Positions 1 to 6,713 of a DNA stretch of 12,788 nucleotides are shown here, piece by piece. Position 1 is the first letter of the stretch; every line of letters starts with the position of its first letter. A model generated the notes under the pieces. It did not search any database and was not told the origin of the DNA. It saw only the letters and a list, made by a program, of their open reading frames with translations. The stretch covers positions 1 through 12,788 of the forward strand of contig JAKEHF010000096.1 of assembly GCA_022615295.1 (NCBI GenBank). Direction: 5' to 3'. The position numbers were made by a program, and so were the translations under genes. Source of the stretch: Actinomycetota bacterium (GTDB taxonomy: Bacteria > Actinomycetota > Acidimicrobiia > Spongiisociales > ZC4RG35).

Positions 1-108
1 CGCCGACGAGTACTGGTCGTCCGACCCGCCGAGGGCGACAAACGCGGTAAGACCGAGTACCGCCCCCAGACCCACCGTCAGCATCAGCGACCTCGTGCGC
101 TCGGTCAT
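1..108 (-). CDS. N-terminal fragment of a membrane-anchored or secreted protein of unknown function (runs off the left edge)
   Basis: Only the first 36 codons lie in the window. They start at the ATG at 108 and read MTERTRSLML followed by a hydrophobic stretch (about residues 8-27, rich in V, G, L and A), then GGSDDQYSSA. Two arginines before a 20-residue apolar segment indicate a signal peptide or single N-terminal membrane anchor. No lipobox cysteine is visible. The ATG overlaps the stop of the upstream CapA-like gene by one base (TGATG at 110-106), so the two are probably translationally coupled and may act in the same envelope process. The functional domain lies outside the window and I do not recognise the protein. 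Confidence is good for a real coding start and nil for function. Confidence 0.7.
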   Translation of the reverse strand, partial: MTERTRSLMLTVGLGAVLGLTAFVALGGSDDQYSSA

Positions 109-1190
109 CACACGCCGGGGCCACACGTGGGGGCACCGGTGAGCACGGGCCGCCCATGGGTGGCGATGTAGGCGGGGATGAGACAGGCGTCTATGGAGCC
201 GTCCGGGGCGACGACCACCCGAGCCACGGCCGTGGTGGCGCTCTCGGTGGAGTTGTGCGGCCAGATGAAGTTCCCCAGCTGCCAGAAGACGGCGGCTCCG
301 TCGACCATCTCCAGGGGAGCCAGGCGATGGGCGTGGTGGCCGAAGATGACGTCGGCCCCGGCCTCGATCATGGCGCGGGCGTTGGCCATGTCGTCCGGAC
401 GCGGCTCGGTGTCGAGCTCCCGTCCCCAATGGATGGTGACGATGACGATGTCTGCCATCTCTTCGGCTGCGGCCACGGCCTCCACCATGGTCTCGGTGTC
501 CTTGCCGTTGCGCATCCCGGCCCGGTCATCTGCGGCATACCAGCTCGGTGACGGAGCAACGCCACCGAACCCGACCACCGCCACCTTCCAGCCGTTCACC
601 TCGAAGACGGCCGGCGCCCCCGCCTCGCCGGCGTCACGCCCGACGCCGACCGGAGCCACACCGGCGGCGATGAGCTGGTCCCGACCATCGACCAGGGCCT
701 CCTTCCCATAGTCGCCCGAATGGTTGTTGCCGAGGTTGGCCACCTCCACGCCGGCATTGCGAAGTGACGGCAAGGACTCGACCGGGCACTGGAACACGAA
801 CTCCTTGTCGAGCGGTGCTCCGAGATCGGAGGGGACGCACTCGAGATTGACCAATGTGAGGTCGTCGCCGAGGAAGAGGCCCTCGAGGCCCGACCAGGCG
901 TGATCCCAGCCCTCGGCGGCAAGGGTGGGGATGTAGACGGGGTCGAGGGCAACGTCGCCGGTGCCATGCACCAGCAGCGAGCCTCGGGAGGTCGTGGTCG
1001 TCGTCGGGATCGTGGTGGTCGTCGGGGCCAAGGTGGTGGTCACGCCCAGGGTGGTGGTCTCGGCGGCGACGAGCAGGGTCGTTGAGGGTGTGGTCGTGGC
1101 GCCTGCGGAGGTCCATACGAGAAACGTGGCCGAGCCCACCAGGACGCCACCGACCACCACCACCGCCAGCTTGAACATCGAGGTCGACAC
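108..1190 (-). CDS. CapA/PgsA-family metallophosphatase-like protein, membrane-anchored
   Basis: A 360-residue protein of the CapA (PgsA) family, whose members take part in poly-gamma-glutamate or capsule synthesis; many have no proven function. The N-terminus has a hydrophobic segment (about residues 6-30), then a Thr/Pro-rich linker (about 31-70), so the catalytic domain should sit outside the membrane. Family motifs appear in order: HGTGDVALD (metal-binding Asp), NLEC, ANLGNNHSGDYG, VTIHWGRE, GADVIFGHHAH and QLGNF. All expected ligands are visible. The start is GTG at 1190; ATG at 1178 would remove four residues and is a fair alternative, since neither has a well-spaced Shine-Dalgarno. The gene lies 45 bp downstream of the amino-acid importer ATPase on the same strand with no clear terminator between, so it may be the distal gene of that operon. 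Substrate is unknown. Confidence 0.85.
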   Translation of the reverse strand: MSTSMFKLAVVVVGGVLVGSATFLVWTSAGATTTPSTTLLVAAETTTLGVTTTLAPTTTTIPTTTTTSRGSLLVHGTGDVALDPVYIPTLAAEGWDHAWSGLEGLFLGDDLTLVNLECVPSDLGAPLDKEFVFQCPVESLPSLRNAGVEVANLGNNHSGDYGKEALVDGRDQLIAAGVAPVGVGRDAGEAGAPAVFEVNGWKVAVVGFGGVAPSPSWYAADDRAGMRNGKDTETMVEAVAAAEEMADIVIVTIHWGRELDTEPRPDDMANARAMIEAGADVIFGHHAHRLAPLEMVDGAAVFWQLGNFIWPHNSTESATTAVARVVVAPDGSIDACLIPAYIATHGRPVLTGAPTCGPGV

Positions 1191-1200
1191 GCCTCGGCAC

Positions 1201-1206
1201 AGGCTA
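1201..1206 (-). promoter_or_regulatory. Possible -10 box (TAGCCT) for the CapA-like gene
   Basis: Read on the minus strand, TATTTAGCCT ends 10 bases before the GTG at 1190. A TANNNT box at this distance is the layout of actinobacterial leaderless or nearly leaderless transcripts. There is no recognisable -35 box. A similar string (TAGCCT followed by GTGCCGA) occurs upstream of dxs. This is sequence resemblance only. Confidence 0.3.
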
Positions 1207-1235
1207 AATAGCGCCGGTGCCTAGCCGGAGGAGGC

Positions 1236-2009
1236 TCAGAGGATCTGGCTGAGAAAGAGCTTGGTCCGGTCCTCGATCGGGTTGGTGAAGAAGTGCTCCG
1301 GTGTGCCCACCTCCACGATCTGGCCGGCGTCCATGAAGACGATCCGGTCGGCCACGGCCCGGGCAAAGCCCATCTCGTGGGTCACGACGATCATGGTCAT
1401 CCCGCCCCTGGCCAACTCGACCATGGCGTCGAGCACCTCCTTGATCATCTCCGGATCCAACGCCGAGGTGGGCTCGTCGAACATCATCACCTTGGGCTTC
1501 ATGGCCAGCGACCGGGCTATGGCCACCCGCTGCTGCTGACCGCCGGAGAGCTGGCCCGGATACTTGTTGGCCTGCTCCGGTATCCCCACCCGTCTCAGGA
1601 GCTGCATGGCCATCTCCTCGGCCTCGACCTTGGGCACATGACGCACCTGACGCGGGGCGAGAGTGATGTTCTCGATCACGGTGAGATGGGGGAAAAGGTT
1701 GAACTGCTGGAAGACCATCCCCGTCTCCCGACGCACCTCCTGCACCCTCTTGACGTCGTCGCTCAGCTCGATGCCGTCGACGACGACCCGCCCCCGGTCG
1801 TGCTTCTCGAGACGGTTTATGCACCGGATCAGCGTGGATTTGCCTGATCCCGAGGGACCGATCACCACCACCACCTCCTGGAGACCCACCCTGAGATTTA
1901 TGTCCTTGAGCGCCTGGAAGCCGTCGAAGAACTTGTCGACACCGATCACCTCGATGATCGGCTCCCCCTTGGCCTTGGTGGCGTCGGTGTAGGTGCCGTT
2001 GTCCGTCAT
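1236..2009 (-). CDS. aapP: General L-amino acid ABC transporter, ATP-binding protein
   Basis: A 257-residue cytoplasmic ATPase that would power the importer encoded just upstream. All nucleotide-binding motifs are intact: Walker A GPSGSGKST (51-59), Q-loop VFQQFNLFPH (99-108), signature LSGGQQQR (154-161), Walker B VMMFDEP (174-180), and the switch histidine in VVTHEMGFA (H211). Length and motif spelling match the polar amino-acid class (AapP, BztD, GlnQ). The ATG at 2009 overlaps the stop of the preceding permease as ATGA, indicating translational coupling. It is the only ATPase gene among seven transport-related genes here, so it might also serve the divergent binding protein and permease pair (inference). 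The aapP symbol follows from gene order and the clear identity of the upstream AapJ, AapQ and AapM homologues; on its own the protein could equally be called GlnQ-like. Confidence 0.95.
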   Translation of the reverse strand: MTDNGTYTDATKAKGEPIIEVIGVDKFFDGFQALKDINLRVGLQEVVVVIGPSGSGKSTLIRCINRLEKHDRGRVVVDGIELSDDVKRVQEVRRETGMVFQQFNLFPHLTVIENITLAPRQVRHVPKVEAEEMAMQLLRRVGIPEQANKYPGQLSGGQQQRVAIARSLAMKPKVMMFDEPTSALDPEMIKEVLDAMVELARGGMTMIVVTHEMGFARAVADRIVFMDAGQIVEVGTPEHFFTNPIEDRTKLFLSQIL

Positions 2010-3226
2010 CGCTCTCCAACTCCCAGTCTTCGTTCCAATCTTCGCGCCTCCCGTGACATCGTGTAGGACCCAACCCAGAAGATCAACCCGGCGAACGCCA
2101 ATGTCACCACGAACAACCCCTTGCCGAGGAAGTCGGGTTGCGAGTTGACAACGAAACTGGTCTCCAGGAGCTCACCGATCCCGAGGATGGCCACCAGGGT
2201 GGTGTCCTTGTACAGACTTATGAACTGGCCGACCATCGGCGGGATGCTGGCTCGGAGCGCCTGGGGCATGACCACCAGGGCCATGGTCTTCCTCCCCGGG
2301 AGGCCCAGCGACTGTGCCGCCTCGGTCTGCCCGTGGGGAACCGCCTGAAGCCCACCTCTTATCACCTCGGCCACGTAGGCCGCCTCGAATGCGGTGATGG
2401 CTATCAGCATCCGGGTCACCTGGCTCGGCCTGACCTCCTCCGGCAGGAGGAACCCGATGGCGAACGCACCGAACAGGAGGACGGCGATGAGTGGGACGCC
2501 ACGCACCACCTCGATGAAGGTCACCGACAGGGCCCTGATCACCGGAAGGGCGGATCGACGACCCAGGGCCAGGAGTATCCCCACCGGGAAGGCGAAGAGT
2601 AGCCCGGCCAGGGTCAGGAAAACGTTGAGGTGGAGACCACCCCAGTCCTCCCAACCGACCCCCCCGAATGCGGCGAGGGAGAGATAGCCGGCAACCACCA
2701 GGGCCCCCACCCCGACCCAACCCCAGCGGGAGTGAAGACGACGCCCCGAGACGTTGAAGACGATCCCCACGATGGCTACGACCACCGTGAGGAGGGTGGG
2801 TGTGATGGTCCTGGTGAGGAGGAGCAGGACTACGACCAGACCGATGACCGGGGCGAGACGTCGCACCACGTCCCGGGGTGTGGTCGGGGTGAAGGGGAGA
2901 CCGGAACGTGCCGCCCGCTCCCGGCTGCCCGCCTGGATCAGCCCGGCCGCGAGCCCGATCGCAGCGGCGAGGAACCCACCCGACAACCACGGACGCCACA
3001 GCTGGTCCCTCGGGAACTCGCCCACCATGAACAGCCTCAGATTGACCTCGAGGATGGTGATGTCGAATCCGGCGACGGCGCGTGCCCCCAACCAGATCCC
3101 GGCAAAGAGGAGCCCGCCGAGCACCGTCGTGAGCAGCCCGTTGTACCAGGTGTTGAACAGGTTCCGCCGCGCCCAACTCGGTCCCGGAGCCGCCGGCAGG
3201 GTGGGTCTCACCGTCTCGAGGCTCAC
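2006..3226 (-). CDS. aapM: General L-amino acid ABC transporter, permease (AapM/BztC type)
   Basis: A 406-residue inner-membrane permease that pairs with AapQ to form the channel. The long N-terminal half, with extra hydrophobic segments (about 31-52, 82-98, 125-160, 170-190), distinguishes the AapM/BztC class from ordinary permeases of about 220 residues. The segment LRLFMVGEFPRDQLWRPW (63-80) resembles the characteristic AapM insert. The conserved transport domain begins near WGGLHLNVFLTLAG (196-208), and the ATPase-contacting EAA loop is VPHGQTEAAQSLGLPGRK (296-313), followed by LVVMPQALRASIPP. The start is GTG at 3226, overlapping the stop of aapQ as GTGA; its 3' end overlaps aapP by four bases. 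It is slightly longer than the proteobacterial proteins. High confidence in the family; substrate range (broad L-amino acids) is inferred from it. Confidence 0.93.
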   Translation of the reverse strand: MSLETVRPTLPAAPGPSWARRNLFNTWYNGLLTTVLGGLLFAGIWLGARAVAGFDITILEVNLRLFMVGEFPRDQLWRPWLSGGFLAAAIGLAAGLIQAGSRERAARSGLPFTPTTPRDVVRRLAPVIGLVVVLLLLTRTITPTLLTVVVAIVGIVFNVSGRRLHSRWGWVGVGALVVAGYLSLAAFGGVGWEDWGGLHLNVFLTLAGLLFAFPVGILLALGRRSALPVIRALSVTFIEVVRGVPLIAVLLFGAFAIGFLLPEEVRPSQVTRMLIAITAFEAAYVAEVIRGGLQAVPHGQTEAAQSLGLPGRKTMALVVMPQALRASIPPMVGQFISLYKDTTLVAILGIGELLETSFVVNSQPDFLGKGLFVVTLAFAGLIFWVGSYTMSREARRLERRLGVGER

Positions 3227-4398
3227 GTGGTCACATACCGGAGACGGCGGTTCAGGATGTTGACCACAGCCGAAATGGTCAGGGAGAAAACCAGGTAGGC
3301 GAGCATTAGGACCGCCACCAGCTGGGGAGCCGGTTGGGCGTTGCCGATGGTCTGGAAGACGATGCGGGTTATCTCGGCGTACCCGACGGCGATCGCCAGC
3401 GAGGTGTTCTTGGTGAAGTTGAGGAACTGGCTAATGGTGGGTGGTATGGCGATGCGCATCGCCTGAGGCAGGATGACATAACGCAGACGCTGCCAGGGAC
3501 TGAGGGCAAGGGCGTTGGCCGCCTCGGTCTGTCCCCGGGGCACGGCGAGGATGCTCCCCCTGACGATCTCCGCGACATGCGAAGCGGTGTAGAGCACCAG
3601 CGCCACGAGCACGGCGAAGTAGGAGCCCAGACCGCGGAACCCTCCTTCGAGGACCCTCCCCTCGAGCACCGGGATCGAGAGGGCGACCGGACCGTCCAAG
3701 ACGAGGAAGGCGATCACCGTCACCGCGCCGAGGATGCCCCCCGACCAGGCGAGACGGTGATGTGGTGACCCGGTCCGCTCCCAGCGACGGGTTCGCCATA
3801 CCCAAAGCCAGACGGCCGCCAGGAGCGTGGCACCGATGATCAGCCAGTAGACGCCGAATCCCGGTTGTGCGGAGAACCCGGTCACCGCGATGAACCGGTT
3901 GTTGACCACGGCCAGACCCATCGGGTTCCAGGAGTCCTCCAGCAGTGGCAGTCGTAGGACCACCGCATTGAAGAAGGAGAAGATGATGAGGAGGGGAGGG
4001 AGGTTGCGGAACATCTCCACGTAGAAGGCGCACATCCGCGCCACCAGCCAGTTGGTCGAGAGCCGTCCCACCCCGATGACCACCCCGAGGATGGTGAGGA
4101 GGGGAACCCCCACCACCACCAGGGCGAAGGTGTTCTTCACCCCGACCAGCAAGCCTCGCCAGATCGGTGTGCCAGGGCCCGCACCGGACCCGGCGATGTC
4201 GACACCGAGGGGTTGGGTGAGGAAGCTGAAATCGGTGGTCAGCCCCGCCCTTCGCAGGTTGTTGGTGAGGTTCCACCACAGGACGGCGACAACGACGGCG
4301 ACCGCCGCCGCTGCGACGATCTGTGCCAGCGCGTGGAGGACCCGGATGTCACGCCAGAGCGGCGGATGCTGCGGTCTGTGGCCGGTGCCTGCGGTCAT
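3223..4398 (-). CDS. aapQ: General L-amino acid ABC transporter, permease (AapQ/BztB type)
   Basis: A 391-residue inner-membrane permease, partner of AapM. Class-specific features are the N-terminal membrane segment (about 22-42), the NLRRAGLTTDFSFLTQPLG stretch (48-66) where AapQ proteins carry a similar sequence, FYVEMFRNLPPLLIIFSFFN (125-144), and an extended central region. The EAA loop is VPRGQTEAANALALSPWQR (286-304), then VILPQAMRIAIPP. The ATG at 4398 is the only sensible start: no in-frame ATG or GTG follows in the N-terminal region. It has no Shine-Dalgarno; the 10 bases before it are pyrimidine-rich and directly follow a strong hairpin (4409-4442). Expression may therefore depend on coupling with aapJ or be held low relative to it. 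The stop overlaps aapM. Confidence 0.93.
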   Translation of the reverse strand: MTAGTGHRPQHPPLWRDIRVLHALAQIVAAAAVAVVVAVLWWNLTNNLRRAGLTTDFSFLTQPLGVDIAGSGAGPGTPIWRGLLVGVKNTFALVVVGVPLLTILGVVIGVGRLSTNWLVARMCAFYVEMFRNLPPLLIIFSFFNAVVLRLPLLEDSWNPMGLAVVNNRFIAVTGFSAQPGFGVYWLIIGATLLAAVWLWVWRTRRWERTGSPHHRLAWSGGILGAVTVIAFLVLDGPVALSIPVLEGRVLEGGFRGLGSYFAVLVALVLYTASHVAEIVRGSILAVPRGQTEAANALALSPWQRLRYVILPQAMRIAIPPTISQFLNFTKNTSLAIAVGYAEITRIVFQTIGNAQPAPQLVAVLMLAYLVFSLTISAVVNILNRRLRYVTT

Positions 4399-4408
4399 CT
4401 GGGTGTGT

Positions 4409-4442
4409 GACAGGGGGCGTCTCGGTCAAGACGCCCCCTGTC
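4409..4442 (-). terminator. Perfect 14-bp stem-loop between aapJ and aapQ
   Basis: The arms gacagggggcgtct (4409-4422) and agacgccccctgtc (4429-4442) are exact reverse complements around a six-base loop. On the minus strand it begins 8 bases after the aapJ stop and ends 10 bases before the aapQ start. No T-run follows (CACACACCCAG), so it is more likely an attenuating or RNA-stabilising intercistronic hairpin than a full terminator. Such hairpins after the binding-protein gene are well known in ABC importer operons, for example malE-malF. The structure is seen directly; its role is inferred. Confidence 0.8.
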
Positions 4443-4450
4443 GTCGGGCT

Positions 4451-5557
4451 CTAACGATGAGGCGGCGGGTAGTGAAGCCCGCCGTTGGTCCACAGGGCGT
4501 TGACCCCGCGCTCGAGACCGAGCGGGGTGTCGGGGCCGACGTTGCGGTCGTAGATCTCGGCGTAGTTGCCCACCGCCGCAACCACCTCGGCGGCGAAGTC
4601 GGCCGGCAATCCCAGACCGGCGTCGAAGACGCTGGTGTTGCCTTCGGCATCGGTGATCTCCAGACCGAGGAAACGACGGATGTCGTTGTTCTCCGTATCG
4701 GCGAAGCCGTTCACGTTGTCCTGGGTGATGCCGAACTCCTCGGCCTGGATGGTGGCGATCACCACCCAGTCGACGATCTGGGCCCACTGGGCGTCACCGT
4801 CACGAACCGCAGGGCCGAGTGGCTCCTTGGAGAAGGTCTCGTCCAGGATCGTCAGGGCCTCGGGCCCACCGTCGTCCTCTGGCCATGCCGAACGCACGCC
4901 GGCCAGCTGGGACTTGTCCGAGGTCCAGCCGTCACAGGCTCCCTCCAGGAAGGCCGCCTGGATCTGGCCGTTGTCGTCGAATGTCGACGGCGTGTAGCCG
5001 ATCCCGGTCATGCGGGTAGCGAGGTTGAGCTCCGTGGTGGTGCCCGACAGCACGCAGATGGTGGTGTCGGCCATGTCGTCGATGCTGGTGAACCCGCTGT
5101 CGGAGCGAACCATCATCCCCTGGCCGTCATAAAACGTGGTGGTGAGGAAGGTGGCCCCGAGGGTGCCGTCACGACTCGAGGTCCAGGTCGTGTTGCGGAT
5201 GAGTACGTCGATCTCGCCCGACTGGAGCGCGGTGAAGCGCTGCTCGGCCGTGAGGTCGATGAACTCGACGGCGTCGGGATCCCCGAACACCGCTGCAGCA
5301 AGCGCATGACAGAAGTCGATGTCGAACCCGACATGGTTCCCATCGGCGTCGACGAACCCGAACCCGGGAACGGCGTTGTTGACACCACAGTTGATGCTGC
5401 CCCGGTCCATCACGGCCGCCAGTACCGAACCACCTCCACCAACCGGACCGGTCGCCCCGGGACCACCCGTGGTGGTGGTGTCCCCGGCGGCCGTGGTGCA
5501 GGCGGCAATGGTTAGAGCGGTGACGGCGATCAGGGCGGTGAGCCTGTCTCTTTTCAT
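4451..5557 (-). CDS. aapJ: General L-amino acid ABC transporter, substrate-binding lipoprotein
   Basis: A 368-residue extracytoplasmic binding protein of SBP family 3, AapJ/BztA branch. The ATG at 5557 follows GGGAGGAG by two bases and opens a lipoprotein signal MKRDRLTALIAVTALTIAAC, with the lipidated Cys at residue 20. A Thr/Gly-rich spacer (21-43) leads into the binding domain. Branch-typical stretches are SINCGVNNAVPGFG (54-67), GFDIDFCHALAAAVFGD (77-93), RFTALQSGEIDVLIRNTTW (107-125) and the Arg of TSSRD (R129), at the place where the family binds the ligand carboxylate. The open frame continues 41 codons upstream of 5557, but no signal peptide would fit there. It is first in the operon and followed by a hairpin, as expected for the subunit needed in excess. 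Substrate is predicted to be a broad range of L-amino acids. Confidence 0.95.
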   Translation of the reverse strand: MKRDRLTALIAVTALTIAACTTAAGDTTTTGGPGATGPVGGGGSVLAAVMDRGSINCGVNNAVPGFGFVDADGNHVGFDIDFCHALAAAVFGDPDAVEFIDLTAEQRFTALQSGEIDVLIRNTTWTSSRDGTLGATFLTTTFYDGQGMMVRSDSGFTSIDDMADTTICVLSGTTTELNLATRMTGIGYTPSTFDDNGQIQAAFLEGACDGWTSDKSQLAGVRSAWPEDDGGPEALTILDETFSKEPLGPAVRDGDAQWAQIVDWVVIATIQAEEFGITQDNVNGFADTENNDIRRFLGLEITDAEGNTSVFDAGLGLPADFAAEVVAAVGNYAEIYDRNVGPDTPLGLERGVNALWTNGGLHYPPPHR

Positions 5558-5576
5558 GTCTCCTCCCGATTTGCAG

Positions 5577-5593
5577 GTCGTGGCGCCAACGAC
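5577..5593. promoter_or_regulatory. Short dyad in the aapJ leader
   Basis: GTCGT (5577-5581) and ACGAC (5589-5593) flank GGCGCC plus one extra base, giving a nearly symmetrical 17-base element about 10 bases upstream of the aapJ ribosome site. A second, weaker dyad (GGGCA 5602-5606, TGCCC 5611-5615) lies near the expected minus-strand transcription start. Short GC-rich dyads arise easily by chance in this base composition. Confidence 0.2.
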
Positions 5594-5619
5594 GGTGAGC
5601 CGGGCACCACTGCCCCCCG

Positions 5620-5625
5620 ACCCTA
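5620..5625 (-). promoter_or_regulatory. Possible -10 box (TAGGGT) for the aapJQMP operon
   Basis: TAGGGT on the minus strand fits the actinobacterial TANNNT consensus and would give a leader of roughly 55 bases before the aapJ ATG. No TTGACA-like -35 sits at 16-19 bases; the TTGTCG at 5639-5634 is only 8 bases away. Confidence 0.25.
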
Positions 5626-5687
5626 ACAACCCCCGACAAGACGTGTCCGGTCGAGCAGGGCGAGCCGACGAGACGGCCACATCTGAT

Positions 5688-5693
5688 TACCCT
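5688..5693 (+). promoter_or_regulatory. Possible -10 box (TACCCT) for the second binding-protein gene
   Basis: TACCCT on the plus strand lies about 34 bases before the ATG at 5727, leaving a leader of some 27 bases that contains the strong AAGGAGGA ribosome site. No recognisable -35 box precedes it. Confidence 0.25.
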
Positions 5694-5726
5694 TGCCGCC
5701 CTGGTTCGAAGGAGGACCATTACGTG

Positions 5727-6641
5727 ATGAAAAACAGAATGACACTGATCGCCGTGATCTCGGCGCTGACGCTGGTCGCTGCGGCCTGCTCGCCGGCCGA
5801 GCCCGCGGCGACCACCGAGCCGGCACCGGCGACCACCCAGCCGGCGCCCGACACCACCGAGGCGCCGCCGACCACCGAGGCGCCGGGGACCACCACGGGG
5901 GAGACGGCTCTGCCCGATCTCGGCGGCCGGACGGTCACCGTCGGGGTGGAGAACGCCTACATACCGTTCAACTACATCCCGATCGGGGCCGACGCCCCGG
6001 AGGGCTGGGACTACGACGCATGGGCCTACATCTGTGAGCTGCTCAACTGCGTCCCCGAGTTCGTCGAGTCGGCCTGGCCGGCTGTGATCGACATCGTCGC
6101 CGCAGGCGATCTCGACACCGCGGCCGACGGGATCTCCATAACCGACGACCGCAAGGAGATCGTCGACTACTCCGACCCCTACATGGTGGTCACCCAGAAG
6201 CTGATCAGCCAGCTCGAGGATGAGCGCACCACGGCCCAGGAGATCATCGACGACCCGGCGGCGGTAATCGCCACCCAGGTGGGCACCACCAACTTCGAGC
6301 TGGCGGTGTCCCTGGTCGGCGAGGACCGGGTGCAGGCCTTCGACCAGTTCGGTCTGGCCATCCAGGCGCTGATCGCCGGTGACGTCGACGCCGTGATCAT
6401 CGACGACGCCGCCGGGCTGGGGTACATCGGTGAGAACGCCGAAGTGCTCAAGACCCTCGAGGGCGACCTCCAGTCCGACCCGTTGGGGTTCATCTTCCCC
6501 AAAGGATCGGATCTGGTCGACCCGGTCAACCAGGCGATACAGGTGATGTTCGACGACGGGACGATGACCGAGCTCGGGGTCAAGTACTTCGGACCGGACT
6601 TCGACATCGGTTACGAGGACATCGAGGAGGTCGGTGGCTGA
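5727..6641 (+). CDS. Amino acid ABC transporter, substrate-binding lipoprotein (SBP family 3)
   Basis: A 304-residue binding protein distinct from AapJ. It starts at ATG 5727, 10 bases after AAGGAGGA; GTG at 5724 has slightly better spacing and adds one residue. The signal peptide MKNRMTLIAVISALTLVAAAC places the lipid-modified Cys at 21. A linker of Thr, Pro, Glu and Ala follows (about 22-61). The binding domain starts at GGRTVTVGVENAYIPFNYIP (66-85). The family 3 signature is ISITDDRKEIVDYSDPY (136-152), with R142 in the place that usually holds the ligand carboxylate. GDVDAVIIDD is the usual second-lobe motif. The ligand cannot be read from sequence. A permease gene follows on the same strand after a hairpin, and no ATPase gene accompanies them. 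The frame is open upstream to 5319 but without any export signal. Confidence 0.92.
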   Translation: MKNRMTLIAVISALTLVAAACSPAEPAATTEPAPATTQPAPDTTEAPPTTEAPGTTTGETALPDLGGRTVTVGVENAYIPFNYIPIGADAPEGWDYDAWAYICELLNCVPEFVESAWPAVIDIVAAGDLDTAADGISITDDRKEIVDYSDPYMVVTQKLISQLEDERTTAQEIIDDPAAVIATQVGTTNFELAVSLVGEDRVQAFDQFGLAIQALIAGDVDAVIIDDAAGLGYIGENAEVLKTLEGDLQSDPLGFIFPKGSDLVDPVNQAIQVMFDDGTMTELGVKYFGPDFDIGYEDIEEVGG

Positions 6642-6666
6642 ATCACCGCCGTACCAGAAATGTGAC

Positions 6667-6696
6667 GAGGCGTCGGGTCCCCGGACCCGACGCCTC
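6667..6696 (+). terminator. Perfect 14-bp inverted repeat after the second binding-protein gene
   Basis: Arms gaggcgtcgggtcc (6667-6680) and ggacccgacgcctc (6683-6696) are exact reverse complements around two bases, so in RNA the innermost pairs must open to form the loop. TTTA follows. It starts 25 bases after the stop and ends 17 before the permease ATG. It resembles a Rho-independent terminator with a weak T tail, or a processing hairpin that lowers permease expression. It mirrors the 4409-4442 hairpin in the divergent operon. Confidence 0.8.
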
Positions 6697-6698
6697 TT

Positions 6699-6704
6699 TA
6701 GCAT
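6699..6704 (+). promoter_or_regulatory. Possible -10 box (TAGCAT) for a leaderless permease transcript
   Basis: TAGCAT ends 9 bases before the ATG at 6714, directly after the hairpin at 6667-6696. The permease start has no Shine-Dalgarno, and a TANNNT box at this distance is the pattern of leaderless actinobacterial mRNAs. No -35 is visible, and the expected -35 position falls inside the hairpin. This is an inference from spacing only. Confidence 0.3.
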
Positions 6705-6713
6705 CCCCGCTCC

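Larger units (their letters stand above)
5558..5726. promoter_or_regulatory. Divergent intergenic control region between the two transporter units
   Basis: These 169 bases separate aapJ (minus) from the second binding-protein gene (plus) and should hold both promoters. The aapJ ribosome site is GGGAGGAG (5567-5560). The plus-strand gene has AAGGAGGA (5709-5716), which lies 10 bases before the ATG at 5727 and 7 before an adjacent in-frame GTG at 5724. Possible -10 boxes are TAGGGT on the minus strand (5625-5620) and TACCCT on the plus strand (5688-5693); neither has a convincing -35. Two short dyads, 5577-5593 and 5602-5615, could be operators or leader structure. No coding sequence is seen here. 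Confidence 0.6.

Noticed and set aside
1202..1226. A terminator between aapP and the CapA-like gene (GGCTA/TAGCC).
   Set aside because: Only five base pairs enclose a 15-base loop with no T-run, which is too weak to call.
4052..5515. A 487-codon open frame on the plus strand opposite aapJ and aapQ.
   Set aside because: It is antisense to recognisable genes, crosses the hairpin and the intergenic gap, and shows no family motif or ribosome site.
5634..5639. TTGTCG as a -35 box for aapJ.
   Set aside because: It lies 8 bases from the TAGGGT box instead of about 17, and no suitable -10 is found at the proper distance.
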